Shown here piece after piece: positions 46,301 to 57,904 of a stretch of DNA of 64,000 nucleotides. Each line of letters begins with the position of its first letter. The stretch's first letter is position 1. The notes below the pieces were generated by a model. It was not told where the DNA came from. It saw nothing but the letters and a program-made list of their open reading frames with translations, and did no database searches. Source of the DNA: Gryganskiella cystojenkinii (Eukaryota; Mortierellomycota; Mortierellomycetes; Mortierellales; Mortierellaceae); NCBI GenBank assembly GCA_015852425.1, contig JAAAIG010000003.1:1-64000 (forward strand), read 5' to 3'. Position numbers and translations under genes: made by a program.

Positions 46301-48633
46301 CAAAGGCCTTGTTGACTCTGGCTCCCAAACACCGCAGTGGACACTCGACCCGGAGAGTTCGTGCTTCCAAGCGTGGTTTTGGAGTTCAGACGGACTCGGG
46401 CATGTCCTACAGTAGAAGATCGGGACGTTATCAACTTCAGTCTGCGATGCCAACGATCACGAACGAAGACGACGAGATTGATGTCGAGCCTGAGATCAGC
46501 TTTGTTTCTGGAAATGAAGATAGCGGTGCCGACCAAGATCCCAACGCACCCAAGTCTCCGACTTCTCCTACCTCACCCACGACCCTTTTGCCTTCTCTTA
46601 TACCCCCACCGAATGAGCCTTTGCCGCCACGAACCCCTCCTCCTGTCGAGCGATCACAAAACAGCAGTGGATCATCATCTCCATTCTCGCCTGGAAAGCA
46701 ACGAGCTTATTTGGATGCGACCTTCCCTGGAGACGAGCTATCGAACGCGCGCATTGATTATCCTGTACCACCATTCCCTGGTGCCAAAGTCCCACTTTGC
46801 ATTCTCGTGGATGCGGCCAAGGGCGGTGAACGCAAAGTCGCTGACATGGTCATCAGCAGCTGGTCTCATGTCTTGGATCAACGCCGTGAGCAAGCTGAGG
46901 CCGCCGAATACGAACGTACCCACCCAACAGAGGCAATCACGGATGCTAATGGCAAAACCGCCGCTGTTGTCTTGGAGTCCTCTTTCCCAGCTGACAGATC
47001 GGATTTGCAGAAGGACTCGAAAAAGGCAAAGGATTCCAGCACGGATGACATCTTGTCCAGATCTGAGACCGGACACATTCTGATTTGTTCACCCAACTAC
47101 GACATTTTCCGACTCATTTGTACCTTACGATCTGCGCATTTGAAGCAAGTCCAGGATGTGGTCGTTCTCTGCTCACGCCAGCCTAACAGTCAGGAATTCA
47201 GGGTCCTCAAGGGCTTCCCTCGCCTGTACTTCCTGGTTGTAAGTGCGGAGCAAATTTTTTCCTACATGTCCATGGGCGCTCATGCCGTGCGGAGATTAAC
47301 TCTTTCACAATATTATATTATATACTTTTAGGGTGACTGTCTGTCTCGCGATGATCTCGAGCGTGGAGCGATCACAGAGTCGAGCAAGTATCTGTTCCTC
47401 AGACATCCCGAGAATGCAGGTGTCGATGGATCGTTCTTTGACAGTGTAGCGGTCATCAACCGTATTCTTGTCCAACAGATCTTTTCGGATGCTCAGATTG
47501 CAAAGGTGGGCAAGCTGGGTCGTAACGGTAATAAGTCCATTGGAAAGTCGTCTAAAGGCGTTTACAATGGCATGTTCGACCCCAGTGCGGCTCCCGAGGT
47601 GACCGTGGCGACGACCAAGAAAGCTGTCTCGCTCGAGACTTTGAATGAAGGTCCCCAATGCGTCTACGAGCTCGTAGAAGAACGATCAGTCGAGTTTTTG
47701 CAGATCCGAAAGACCGAGATCGATGTCGTTCGAGATGGCCCCGACAATCATGCACCTGGAAAGGTCGCGGTTCTGGAAGGCGCCGGTGGACCCTTGGACA
47801 ACTTTGGTCCTGAGTCCGACTCGGGTTACTATGGGTACCCCGTCCAGACTACAGTACCCCGTCGCAAGCCCTCAGTCACGACCGCCAAGGACTTTTATCA
47901 CAACGGGATCTATGCATCTGGTGGCGTTCTTGTCGGCGGATTGTTGGATCATGTCCTGTACCAGCTGTACTCGAACCCAAGTATCCTCCAGTTGATCAAG
48001 TTGTTGTGTGGTATCCGAACCAAAGCCGACGTGAAACGCGATTTCCATCTGTTTAAGCAATATGGGTCTGGATGCTACCTCGAGTGTATTCCAGTCCCTG
48101 ATGGATTTGGTGTCCAGACGATCCGGAAATCGAGCGCGAACAAAAGTAATGATACTCAGTTCAACAACGGCACCAGCGGCAAGGATGATGACAGCAGCGA
48201 CGACGAAGGCGACAAGATCGATAAGGGCAAGAACAAGAACGACATTAACGAGAACATCAACAAGAACGGGCCCGAGACTTCCTTCTCCCGAGCCAAATCC
48301 AAGGGCAAGGCTAAGATCACCGAGTTTCTCGACCGAGCGACGCATTTCCATCATCACCATCATCAACATGACGATAGCGGCACGAGCAACAGTATCGACT
48401 CGGATTACATGTACGATAACCGCCACAAGAACTTCTTACATCTGTATGAACATTTGGCGTTAGATCAAGGTGTAGTTCCGATCGGCCTGTTGAGGCTCCA
48501 AGGCGATGACCCCAAGACGGTCCATTTGGGCATTGGGGGCAATTCCCGATGCTACGCTATCACAAACCCCTTACTGGACACTGTTGTCCTTGATACCGAC
48601 ATGGTATTTGTTCTCACACGAGACAACCAATAA
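43327..48633 (+). CDS. Slo/BK-type potassium channel alpha subunit with RCK domains
   Basis: Nine exons: 43327-43673, 43803-43859, 44012-44219, 44336-44711, 44798-44945, 45035-45192, 45284-45948, 46036-47238 and 47332-48633, giving 1487 aa. A Ser/Pro-rich cytosolic N-terminus precedes a six-helix core. The pore has the K+ selectivity filter TIGYGD (388-393) between two TM helices, and the inner helix runs VILIIIAVVSVFPFMISGI. RCK1 starts at about FMIISGSLHSAQKLANVL; the following RPSERFEEAWEAEYDDSLGNEFY block and YRRFQVILFGVRI match the BK-specific region. A second RCK-like half (HILICSPNYDIFRLI and the VPIGLLRLQGD end) follows after a Pro/Ser linker. The predicted S4 (YFLQSFALISRVQQAL) has few Arg, so voltage sensing may be weak. 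Acidic and poly-His runs lie near residues 1335-1395. Confidence 0.93.
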
Positions 48634-49272
48634 AGCGACAAATAGATATTTGTTTTGCTAAATCAAAAAGAAAACTGCCGTAATAATGAGCAACAAAACG
48701 CATTATGGCAATGCTGTAATAAAAAAAAAGACTTTGCTCTTGACATAGAGTTAGCATATCAAGATTAGCTTGGCCCCAGTACAGAAAGGAGTTTTGTGAA
48801 GCGAGTCGAGTATCCTATCATACATATATGTTTTTTAGAGTTGATCTTCATCTTCGTCCTGTTCATCTACACACCATCTCCACCTTCACTTGCGTCCTCT
48901 TCTTCATCCACCTCGTGATCCGAATGTTTAATGATATTTTCGCACCCATGACAACCAGAGATCTCGTTCCATGGCTAACTTGTAGAGCTTGATGTACATG
49001 CCTCGACCTGGATGCATACTCGTCGTGACGCCTTCAGGGCTGACTAAGATAGAAGCATCCGCCACAGATCGTCCACCTCAATCGTTTGAGCCGAATCCTG
49101 CAACGAGATTGACCGTAACCTCTTTTTTCTCTCTCTATTTTTTTGTGTATTTTTTTGGTTCGCTGCAAATATTGGCGTCTTTTGCCTAGAGGTCCAGAGC
49201 AACTTTTTTTCAATCCCACCAAAAGAAAAAAAAAAAAAGACTTGGTTTTCCGGAAGGAAAAGAGTTTCCCTT
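48634..49272 (-). pseudogene. Possible decayed coding fragment between two convergent genes
   Basis: On the minus strand three neighbouring frames carry protein-like stretches in order: QTIEVDDLWRMLLS (about 49096-49046), VTTSMHPGRGMYIKLYKLAM then ERDLWLS (about 49040-48960), and SGCHGCENIIKHSDHEVDEE with an acidic tail (about 48975-48880). A CxxC pair is present. They cannot be joined with normal splice sites in one frame. Either this is a dead gene or a real 3' exon set with sequence errors. I do not recognise the family. The Slo-channel 3' flank is included at 48634-48830. Confidence 0.3.
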
Positions 49273-50253
49273 TTAATGATAACGAGGTCTGTTGGTCTGT
49301 TGCTGCTCGGATTCGCCTCCATGATGCTGACCCCACCTTGAGGATGCACGGGAATGATGGTGATCCCTTGACAGGGCCACGATAGAGAGTTTTCCAGTTG
49401 CGGCTTGATAATCATCTCTGGCATTCGATACCCGTTGTGACATGCGTGTGCTTCTGCTGAACTGATTTTGGTTGCTGTTACTCTCTGTTGAGGAACTGAG
49501 AGGTTGTTGCCGTTGCTGTTGTTGTTGAGAGTAGTAGTAGGACTGTCTAGTTGTTTGTGCGGTTGATGGTTGTTGTTGTTGTTGTTGTTGTTCTTGTTGT
49601 TGATTAAGATGATAGGACTGGTTATCGTATTCATGTTGTTGGCCCTGACTTGACAGACGTCTCGTATGTTGCTGGTATTGGCTCTGACTTGACAATCGTC
49701 TCTGGCGCTGTTGCTCTTGACCAGGACCCTCACCCTCGGGATAATCTGGTGTATACGCTGTGTTATAGTTTTCTTCTTCACCGTCCTGATCCTGCTGCTG
49801 TTGCTGTGATTGTTCCTGTTGGCCTCCTTGTTCTTGTTCCAGTTCCCGAGCCTGAGCATTGACGGTGTATACAGAGGACTAAACGTATGCACAGGAAGAC
49901 AACGCAGCAGCCAAGAAAAGAATTAGGAAATAGGATTCTCTCTGTTCCCAGTAGCTCTAAACAGACAGGTAAAACGCTTGTTTGAGCCTTTACCTTGAAC
50001 AATGTGTAGACGAGACCCATTTTCCGTTCGACGATGCGGATCTTGTCAATGAGCTGAGTAATGTCCACGGCGTTCATCTCTGTCAGCGTGTCATTGATCT
50101 ATTATTGCATGCAAGAACAAAGGGCGGTGAGATTGGCAAAGCCGCTTCTTTTGTTGTTCTATGGAAGGATGCGTTTATTTTGTGGCCTTGCTTTACATGC
50201 TGCAGCCTTGACGCGAGCCTTGAGTACTCGTTCAAGAGTTCCTTGGTGGACAT
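49273..50253 (-). CDS. DAD3: DASH/Dam1 complex subunit Dad3-like protein with Gln-rich tail
   Basis: Kinetochore-microtubule coupler subunit. Exons 50253-50197, 50098-49994 and 49878-49273, giving 255 aa. The first ~80 residues match Dad3: STKELLNEYSRLASRLQHIN, then a helix with ITQLIDKIRIVERKMGLVYTL followed by FKSSVYTVNAQ, corresponding to the yeast KIGLVGTLLKGSVYSL block. Yeast Dad3 is about 94 aa. Here a ~175-residue Gln/Ser/His/Tyr-rich tail with two RRLSSQ(S/G)Q repeats and a long poly-Gln run follows in the same exon without a stop. Another frame through the CAA/CAG repeat is also open but is Asn-rich and starts inside the exon. Splice phases are all zero. The tail may be shortened by an unseen intron. 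Confidence 0.85.
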
Positions 50254-50612
50254 TGTTGATGGTAATTGACTTTAGGATGTCTCCTTTGTTGTGGATGAAA
50301 AGGCGCGTTCCTGATGTCTAAGTGTCGAGAGAGAGAGAGAGGAGTAGAGAGGTTGGTGGCAATGCAGAAAAAGAAAGAATTGAAAGTGGTGGTGTCCCTC
50401 TTCTATCATAAATTCAGACAAGCCACACCTTGTGCAGCCCGAGGAGAAAAAGGATCGCGTTCCTCCACTCCTCTAGGCGGAGTTTTTTTTTTTATTGATG
50501 GTTTGCATGCAATCTGTTCTCCTCCATCATCTCTTTACATCTTTTTTTTCTTTTCCCCCCCTTCATTCCTCTTCACATCCTTCATCCTTAAAAAAGACTC
50601 GCGGGACGAGGC
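50254..50612. promoter_or_regulatory. Divergent promoter between DAD3 and ALG8
   Basis: Contains a (GA)n run (50326-50341) on the DAD3 side and a T/C-rich tract (50480-50580) before the ALG8 ATG. No gene seen. Confidence 0.4.
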
Positions 50613-52772
50613 ATGCAGACATCCTTACTCGTCATCAGCATCGCACTCAAGGTGCTGCTGTACCCAACCTAGTCAGTCAACTTTTCTCGCTGTCTCTCTC
50701 TCACCAGAACTGTGCTTTGCAGTGGGATTTAATAGATTGTCATATATTCGCTCTCTACTAGCCATTCTACAGATTTTGAGGTCCATCGCAACTGGCTTGC
50801 TATCACACACTCCTTGCCCATATCCAAATGGTACATTGAGGTAAAAAAAACCCACGACTCGATCCAGGGACCAAGGGAGGAATCCGTCTGAAACAAACGA
50901 GCGCTTTTACTAAAAATCACACATTTTTTTCACATGCCGATCATATAGAACACGAGCGAATGGACGTTGGATTACCCTCCTTTCTTTGCCTGGTTCGAAA
51001 AGTTTCTTTCGATCTTTGCGTACCAGGTCGACCCCAGGATTGTTCAGGTTGATAACCTCAACTATGATACCCAGGCCACCATCTACTTTCAGCGGACAAC
51101 CGTCATCGTCACTGAATTGGTCCTCTTTTGGGCGTTGCAGAGATTGCTCACTGTCATGGGCAACAGGCCTTTGCAAAAGATCCTCAATTGGTCTCTGATG
51201 TTGAACCCGGGTCTCTTGATGGTCGATAACATGCATTTCCAGTACAACGGATTCCTCTACGGTATCTTGATTCACTCGCTGGTCGATGCGAAGCAGGTAA
51301 ACCAAAAGAGGAGAAAATATGGTCGACGATATAATTTGGTCCGCTCCTTCTCCAAAAAAAAGAAACCATCTAACCCATACCTCGAATCATATTTTTACAG
51401 GGTAACCTCCTGAGATCTGGGATCCTGTTTGCGGCGCTTTTGAACTTTAAGCACATCTTTCTCTACATTGCGCTCCCTTACTTTGCTTTTCTCCTCCGAG
51501 CCTATTGCTTTGAGAACTCTGGAAACAGTATTAGAGGTATAACGCGGGATTCGTCATATACATAGGAAGATACTAAGTGAGTGAAGTAGAGAAAAAAAAG
51601 TTAACCAAGAGTTTTACTTGTTTCTTTAGCGCGCTCTTGGATCTCGGCTTTCAGGCCTCTAAACTTTTTGGCTCTCGGATTGAGCGTCGTAATTGTCTTT
51701 GCAATCTCCCTGGGACCATTCGTGGCCATGAACCAATTACCCGAGCTCGCAGGACGACTCTTCCCCTTCAAGCGCGGTCTCACACACTCTTACTGGGCTG
51801 CAAACTTTTGGGCAGTTTACTCCTTTGTCGACAGAGCGATGATTGTCTTGGTCTCAAAGACACATCTGGGACAGTACTTCAACCTCTCTCTCGACACCTC
51901 AGCGTTGTCGGCTGCGACTCGAGGAATCGTTGGCGATGTCGCTTTCGGTGTCCTCCCCACTGTGACCGCTCAGCATACTTTGATCTTGACTTTGCTTTTG
52001 AACATTCCTGGATTTATCTCTGTGTTCAGGAAACCGACCTTTGAGCGGTTCATTGGATCGATTGTCCTGTCGGCGTTTGCGTCCTTCTTGGCAGGATGGC
52101 ATGTTCATGAGAAGGCGATCTTGTTGTGCACAGTGACAATGAGTGTTTCATTGGCGAACCAGATTGGCGCTAGCCCCAACTCGGGCGCGGGTGCATTCCA
52201 GGATAAAGCCAGCAGTCTGTTGTTGACAGCCAGGGATGTGCGTTCGTTTATGATTGTCAGTCTTGCGGGATACATTGGACTCTGGCCCTTGTTCTTTGGT
52301 CTTCAAGGTACTTGTCAATGGGGAGTTTTGCTTCGGTACAGTGAACCTTGTGTGGATGGAAACGAGGAATCGTTCTGACGCGGTCTTTTATCTTCTTGCT
52401 CACCTCACCATAGAAACGCCGATCAAGGTCTTGATCACAGCTCTGTGGTTCGTCGTCGTGGGATCAGGACTGGATCAATGTATACCCAAGCAGAAGGGCG
52501 AGAAGAATGGTTTTTCTTCGTCAGGACTTTTCTCGAAATCGATGCTTCGCTATTACACGTCGTTGGAGCGCCTTTATGTGTTTGGGTGTGTCCTCGTACA
52601 AGTTTACGTCAATGTCATCCATGAGCTCCTGTTTGGAAAGGAGAAACTGGCATTCTTGCCATTGATGATCACGTCGGTATATGCAGCTGTCGGCGTTATC
52701 TATGGATGGCTCTTGTACTCTGTCACGTATTTTTCCTCAAGCAAGGCACAGGACAAGAAGAAGACGAGGTAG
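50613..52772 (+). CDS. ALG8: ALG8 alpha-1,3-glucosyltransferase (dolichyl-P-Glc:Glc1Man9GlcNAc2-PP-Dol)
   Basis: Adds the second glucose to the lipid-linked N-glycan precursor in the ER lumen. Six exons: 50613-50671, 50762-50840, 50949-51296, 51401-51536, 51630-52307 and 52414-52772, giving 552 aa, the usual size. The product starts [20 protein letters not shown], then [19 protein letters not shown] (residues about 21-39) and [16 protein letters not shown] (48-63), the luminal loop whose Asp/Glu are catalytic in this family. Next come the [14 protein letters not shown] and [14 protein letters not shown] loops, [18 protein letters not shown] and WHVHEKAIL, all signatures of ALG6/ALG8, the last two with spacing typical of ALG8. 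About a dozen hydrophobic helices follow. Exon 1 uses an unusual GTCAGT donor, supported by the Y-HSTDF join. Confidence 0.95.
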
Positions 52773-53065
52773 AAAAGTAGGAAAAGTTCGAGCGAATATA
52801 TCTATAGACATGTTATTCTTAAACCACTTTGCAGGACGAACGTATGGCGATGGAAGGAAGGAGAGTTGCAGAGTGAGAATGAACGACCATGGTCCAAATA
52901 TGACATCCACGTGATGAATGTCCGAGCGTCGCTTTTTTTTTTTTGGCAATTCACGCTGGCATGCCTGACCTTCATTCCCCTTTGTCGTCATTACCCCTGA
53001 CTGATCACTTTTATTTCTTCACCGCCACATCCTTCACATTCCATTCACTTCGACCGGAAACAGCC

Positions 53066-54497
53066 ATGACCGTGGACGACAGTGAAATGCAGCGGCTTTG
53101 GAAGCTTACGAACGAGCTGACAGCCCAACTCGTCTTTAACAGAAGTGCGACCCTGGAATTGAAGCAGCAATTGGCAGAGTTGCAGGATAGGACGCCTCAG
53201 GGGCTGGCTCCTATCCTCGGCGCAAATAGGAACGCGCAAGGTACGTTCAAGGTTTGTTCAAGAACACATTGCATCGTGGCCACAGCAGCGGAGACTGACA
53301 CAAAAGTCACCCTTCATTTATTTTGTGCCCCTTGTTCTACTGAAAAAGATTATAGGCTGAGAATAGACAATGAGCGGCTACAGGAGGAAAACAATCAACT
53401 TCAGGAGCAAATCCGAGAGTATGAACGTTGGATGGAATATATCATGACCAAGTTCCGACTCCAGAACGTAGGGTTTTTTCCGAGTCTCCTGTGAAAAGAG
53501 ACTGTTTGTTACACTTTCAGTCTCTTTGCGACCCAGATTCTGACTTTGCCGCGTTTTTTTTAAATGGTTAGTTTGCTATGGTGCAAACAAGAAAAGAATC
53601 CGTGCTAGAAACTCGCAAAATGGCAGAACAAGGAGGAGTAAGAAAAGACCAAGCCACGACTTTTAGTTTTTTTTTTGACAATCGTTACACGTATCCAATA
53701 TCAGAGTTCTAACCATAGGACCACTACAAAAATAGGAGGCTGCAGTTCGACTTCAAGAGGAAAATGTGGCACTACAGGCTCGATTGACGGATCTCGGCGC
53801 TGTAGCTCGTCGAGTCATGCATGAAGAGTACTATACGACCGAGTCTCTGATCGAATCGCTCGAGACCGAGAATCAAAACCTTCGAGAGATGTTGGGCGTG
53901 GCCGAGGTCTCTGAAGGACAATTCAGGGAGGGGGACAGTACCAGCGATAGACGCGAGAACAGAGTCTCAATTCCAAGCACGGATCCAGGATCTCATGTGG
54001 CGTCCAGTGGAAGTGAGCCTGACCAGCCTCGGTCGCCGGTTCAGGAACGGGCAGCAGCAGGACAGACTGCTGAACATCTGACTCGGAATCGAAAAACAGG
54101 GGCTGGTGTGAAATTAACACGAAGAAATCCAGCAAGGGCTTTGTCGGTCGAAACCGGCGTGGTACGCTCTTCGCCCTCGCCTTCTCCAGCGACGACTGTT
54201 GTGGCCGAGGCACTGTCTCCAAAGTCACCGCTATCACCGCGGTCACCTAGATCCATGTCTTCGCCGTCTTGGTCTTCTTCCACGAGTGCGTCGAGTTCAT
54301 TGCTGTCCTCTCCTGATCGAATGGACCCTTCCTCGATGCGATTCAAGACCATGTCGCCGCCATTGGAGGAGTCGGATGCTCGTGCTCAGGGAGAGTTTGG
54401 TCCTATAACGCTGGGTGGTGGTCGTCAGGGAATGATCCGTCTTAATACTCAGTCGGGAACATCAACATCCCAGAAACGCGAAATTTATACCAAGTAG
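53066..54497 (+). CDS. SIKE/FGFR1OP2-family coiled-coil protein, putative STRIPAK component
   Basis: Three exons, 53066-53240, 53349-53467 and 53736-54497, giving 351 aa. Residues 1-55 form a helix (LTAQLVFNRSATLELKQQL). Exon 2 is a heptad-rich coil ending with the family-like EQIREYERWMEYIMTKFRLQ, comparable to the ELIMSKYREQM block of human SIKE and FGFR1OP2. Exon 3 continues with EENVALQARLTDL, then RRVMHEEYYTTESLIESLE and ETENQNLREML, matching the C-terminal coil of the family. After residue ~185 a Ser/Pro/Arg-rich disordered tail carries SPxSP repeats. SIKE-type proteins belong to the STRIPAK phosphatase-kinase complex. The exon 2 acceptor AAAAAG at 53348 was preferred over the nearby TATAG because only it keeps the frame. 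Confidence 0.75.
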
Positions 54498-55089
54498 AAA
54501 GCCCTATTCCCGACACTGGGTGTATTATCATATGTGCTAAGTGCCACTTTAAATTCAAAAGATCCCAATAGTTTGGTTCCGACAGTAATGTAGCTTTTCT
54601 CGTACTTGGGAGCGATCGCCTCAATTAGACCTCCTGATCATCCTACAGACTTGCTCTCCAGCAGTTCCAATATTGATGATTATAAGTTGCAATGGCTTTC
54701 AGCGATGTGCCTCGAGTGTGCATTACTTTTGCTAAAGCCTGCCAATACTTTGCTAGCATCTCTTCCTTGCATCCTTATTCATCAATCTCTCCTTCCTCCC
54801 GCTCTCGCTCTTTCTCCTCCTCATCCTCTCTTTCATCGTCATCTTCTTCATCATCATCGTATCCCCACTCGACGCTTTCTCCTTCTACTTCTTCTATTTC
54901 GTCACGCCGTTCTCTCGTGTCCAGGACTGATTCGCTCTTTACTCCGCCAGTTCCTTGCGTAAGAATGGCAAGTTAGCGATCGCAAGGATGGGTTCATTCA
55001 CGGGCATGTTCAATCACTCTTCGAAATCCGGCAGGATGTTAAACTCGAAAATGGGCATAACAGCCTTCAACATCTTCTCCGCCATGACA
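54498..55089. other. Intergenic stretch with a Ser-rich frame
   Basis: A plus-strand frame from ATG 54692 to 54976 starts MAFSDVPRVCITFAKAC and then becomes almost pure Ser; it looks like a fragment or simple-sequence opening and is not called as a gene. A TCATCG-type simple repeat lies at 54820-54865. Confidence 0.3.
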
Positions 55090-56950
55090 TCAAACTAAAG
55101 CCCTGAATCTACAAACATCTCGCCTTCGTTCGGCTCAACTTGGTCAGCCAGAGTTTTGAAAAGCCGCTTGACTTCCTTTGTCCAGTACTGTACATTGGAG
55201 TGAAGCCGTGGTTGAACTTTCGATCGGGGTAAGCCTTCATCAAGCTGTTGCAGCGGTGGTGCTTGAACAGATGCCACAGTTAAAGGCAAAGGCAAGTCCA
55301 AGAAATGCCAAGGTCTTATTTAGGACAGCTTTCTCACGATATGTGGTCACCACCGTCGGTCATGCCCTCGAGAACGGTAAGTAACAGCGATGTAGGAACG
55401 CAAGATCCAGACAAGCTTCTCCAAGTTTCTCCAAGTTTCTCCAAGCGCTGAAAAACAGGGCCTGGGTACCGACTTTGACGAAATATGCTGTCGTTCAAGA
55501 GCTAATAATTGAAACGTTCTTCCATTTCTTTTCATTCAGATTTCGGAGATCAAGACCACGGACTTGCTCTCGCAAGTCATTGTGCAGACCCGGGTTTCTT
55601 TGCCACAGTCTCTTCAAGGTTGCGTAAGATGGCAAAACCTACCGCATCGGGATACATCTTGCGGTGTTCCGCTATTGCGCCATTAAAGCCACAGTCTAAC
55701 ACTGCCAGGGCCAGTTGATGGTACAGATCCTACTTTTAAACAGCAGCCAGGGGGATCTCTGACTTTCATATTCAGCCTTGTCAAGTTCTTCTAGAGGAAA
55801 TTTCAGGAGCATATCAAGACAGTCGACTGGCTTGAATGTGTACTTCTCAATCTCATGATTACCACGCGTCCTCGTGGTCATATTGATGAATCAGGCGTGG
55901 GAGGGCAGTGGCAGGTTCAGAACTGACATTGGTGGATTTGGGATGCATAGTAGTCTCAGTAACTTGAATTCCAGACCGTACGTAATCTCAATAGACTCTC
56001 GCAATTCCTTCAAAGGAAGAATCCTCTGGTACGATCTCCTGGAAATGCTCCCCTGAGTGGTTATTGACTATGCCAGTAATTGAATAGTCGTCTGGCTGAT
56101 GAGAGACAGCTCGCTCCGTCGTCCATTAGAATATGAAGAATGAAATTCATAATCCAAGAATCATCAGCACTGGCTGCCTGGCTCGCATCTGCTTGAGCAG
56201 CTAATCGAGTCACGCGACGGGTCATCGTAGTCTCCTTCTCAAGAGTATTCATTTTCTAAGATTGTCGTCTGTTTGTGGGCAAAGAGAATGGAAAAAAAGT
56301 AGCTCTCTTGACACTCTTGATAAACGTCTTACCAGCGAATTTCGCCTCTGTGATCTGATCAGGACAGGTCAGCTGCAGAGCTCGGCTGATTGTTGTCGCC
56401 GCTAAGGTTTTGGGCAATGTCAGCTTGGCGCCTGCAGTCACTTGGCAGTTTCATCTGTGGAGGGAGTATCCGTGGAGGAGTTGGGGGGACAAGAGAGAGA
56501 GAAAGTCGAATATTAGAGGACATTTAAAAAGCAGAGAAAGTTATGAGAACTCTTTTATCACATTCCAGCTTGACTTTGAAGCACAAGGCAGTCCCGGTCC
56601 TCCGTGTAGCACGTGCCGATATAGTCCTGGAGGCTAACTCTTGTCACATACGCGATCTCGATCATGATCTCGCTCTTTGTCGTCTTGTTCTTGTAAATCG
56701 AATCCTTGGAGGTGGTCTCCGTGACATCCGTTTCAGGGAACAGCACTTTCGGCCTGAGCTTGTTGAACCTTAATTTCTCTGTGGTGTACAATTAGCGGTC
56801 ATTGTCAAAACGATCTTGTGCTTGGTCCAACTCGGAGAGATTCTTAAGGAACTTCCAGGCTTTAGGAGGGACCAGAAATGGACACAAAACTGTAAATGTC
56901 AACGCGCCTGGCTTGCAGGGTTCCCTCCCACTGGACATCACGCTCCATTA
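55090..56950 (-). pseudogene. Decayed minus-strand gene, family not recognised
   Basis: Several protein-like stretches lie in the minus direction, broken by stops and frameshifts. About 56945-56790 reads ERDVQWEGTLQARRVDIYSF then KAWKFLKNLSELDQAQDRF and TEKLRFNKLRPKVLFPETD. About 56245-56070 reads RRVTRLAAQADASQAA and MNFILHILMDDGA. About 56010-55700 reads LKELRESIEITYGLEFKLLR, then after one TGA NHEIEKYTFKPVDCLDMLLK and FPLEELDKAEYES. These fit one ancient coding sequence with indels and stops. A threefold TTCTCCAAG(T) tandem repeat sits at 55418-55446. No domain is recognised. A multi-exon gene with errors cannot be excluded. Confidence 0.4.
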
Positions 56951-57904
56951 AAATGTGACACTTTCGGGATGGGGACTTGGGAGTAATGAAGACGTTGTGA
57001 TGCCGAATCGATTCGACCTCGAGCAAGACATGGGAAAGAAAAAAAAAGATTGATCAGGCAACGACGAAGGCTTTGAGGGGTGCATACGCCACCAAAATAT
57101 AAAAAAAACGAACCTTGATTCCCTTTTTGCCTCCGCAAAAAAAGGATTGCAATGAGTAATTGTATTGTGAATGGGCTTTGGTTGTAATGAGGGAGGGAGG
57201 GAGGGGCAGGTGAAGGTGTAAAATGGAAAAGGTTGATTGAGGTAAGAGAAAGAGTTGATCGAGAAGACATGCTGACTGTCGCGTGTTTTTATGACATAAG
57301 ATCACCAACACAGGCGTATGCGTTTTCGTGTACCCAGCCAGGCGTAGCGGCCTGGCCTCAAAAGGACTTTCGCATTTCAAGGCCAGGGTAGTATGGGCAC
57401 ATGGGAACCAGTATCTTGATCTTGGCAGTTCTCTCTTCCTGCTTGTTTGGTTAGATGGAAACGATGGACCGCGAACACCCGGTTCACCGTCGATAAAAAC
57501 AATGTCGGGTAAAATTAATCAAGTTCAAATAAACTATTTCTGTTCATTTTAATCTTGGAGTCAATGACAGGGCTCTCCTTGGATGTCTGTGCCCTGACGT
57601 CTTTTTGAGAGGCAGTTTCTTTTTCTACTCCTCCGCGTCCCTATTTTCTGCTTCCTTCCATCCCTCCATTCCTCCATCCCTCTATCCCATCCATTCTACT
57701 TCTTTCCTCTCTCTCTTCTTTCTACATCACTCCACTCTTCCTTTCTCTCCTCCGTCTTTTTTTTTATTGTCATTCCTCTTCTACTTTTTTCCTCTCCTGA
57801 CTCTTTTGCTCACTTTTTTGTCACCTACGTTTGTGCATTCGGATCAGCAAACCAACTTCTTTCATTCTTCTACTTCTTAATCGGACACTTATACGACTTG
57901 CATC
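56951..57904. promoter_or_regulatory. Intergenic region and CT-rich promoter of the phosphorylase-kinase-like gene
   Basis: No gene seen. 57610-57840 is strongly pyrimidine-rich on the plus strand (CTCC and TTC runs) and leads to the ATG at 57905, the usual appearance of a strong fungal promoter and leader. Confidence 0.45.

Noticed and set aside
47238..47331. Reading the channel through 47238-47331 without an intron
   Set aside because: The frame meets TAG at the end of the intron; GTAAGT and TTTTAG are ideal sites and the spliced frame continues into the RCK region.
49044..49892. 282-aa Asn-rich frame on the minus strand
   Set aside because: It overlaps the Dad3 Gln-rich exon in another frame, where CAA repeats read as Asn; only the Dad3 frame joins to recognisable upstream exons.
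54692..54976. 94-aa Ser-rich plus-strand ORF
   Set aside because: Mostly simple-sequence TC(A/T/C) repeats; no promoter, no partner exon.
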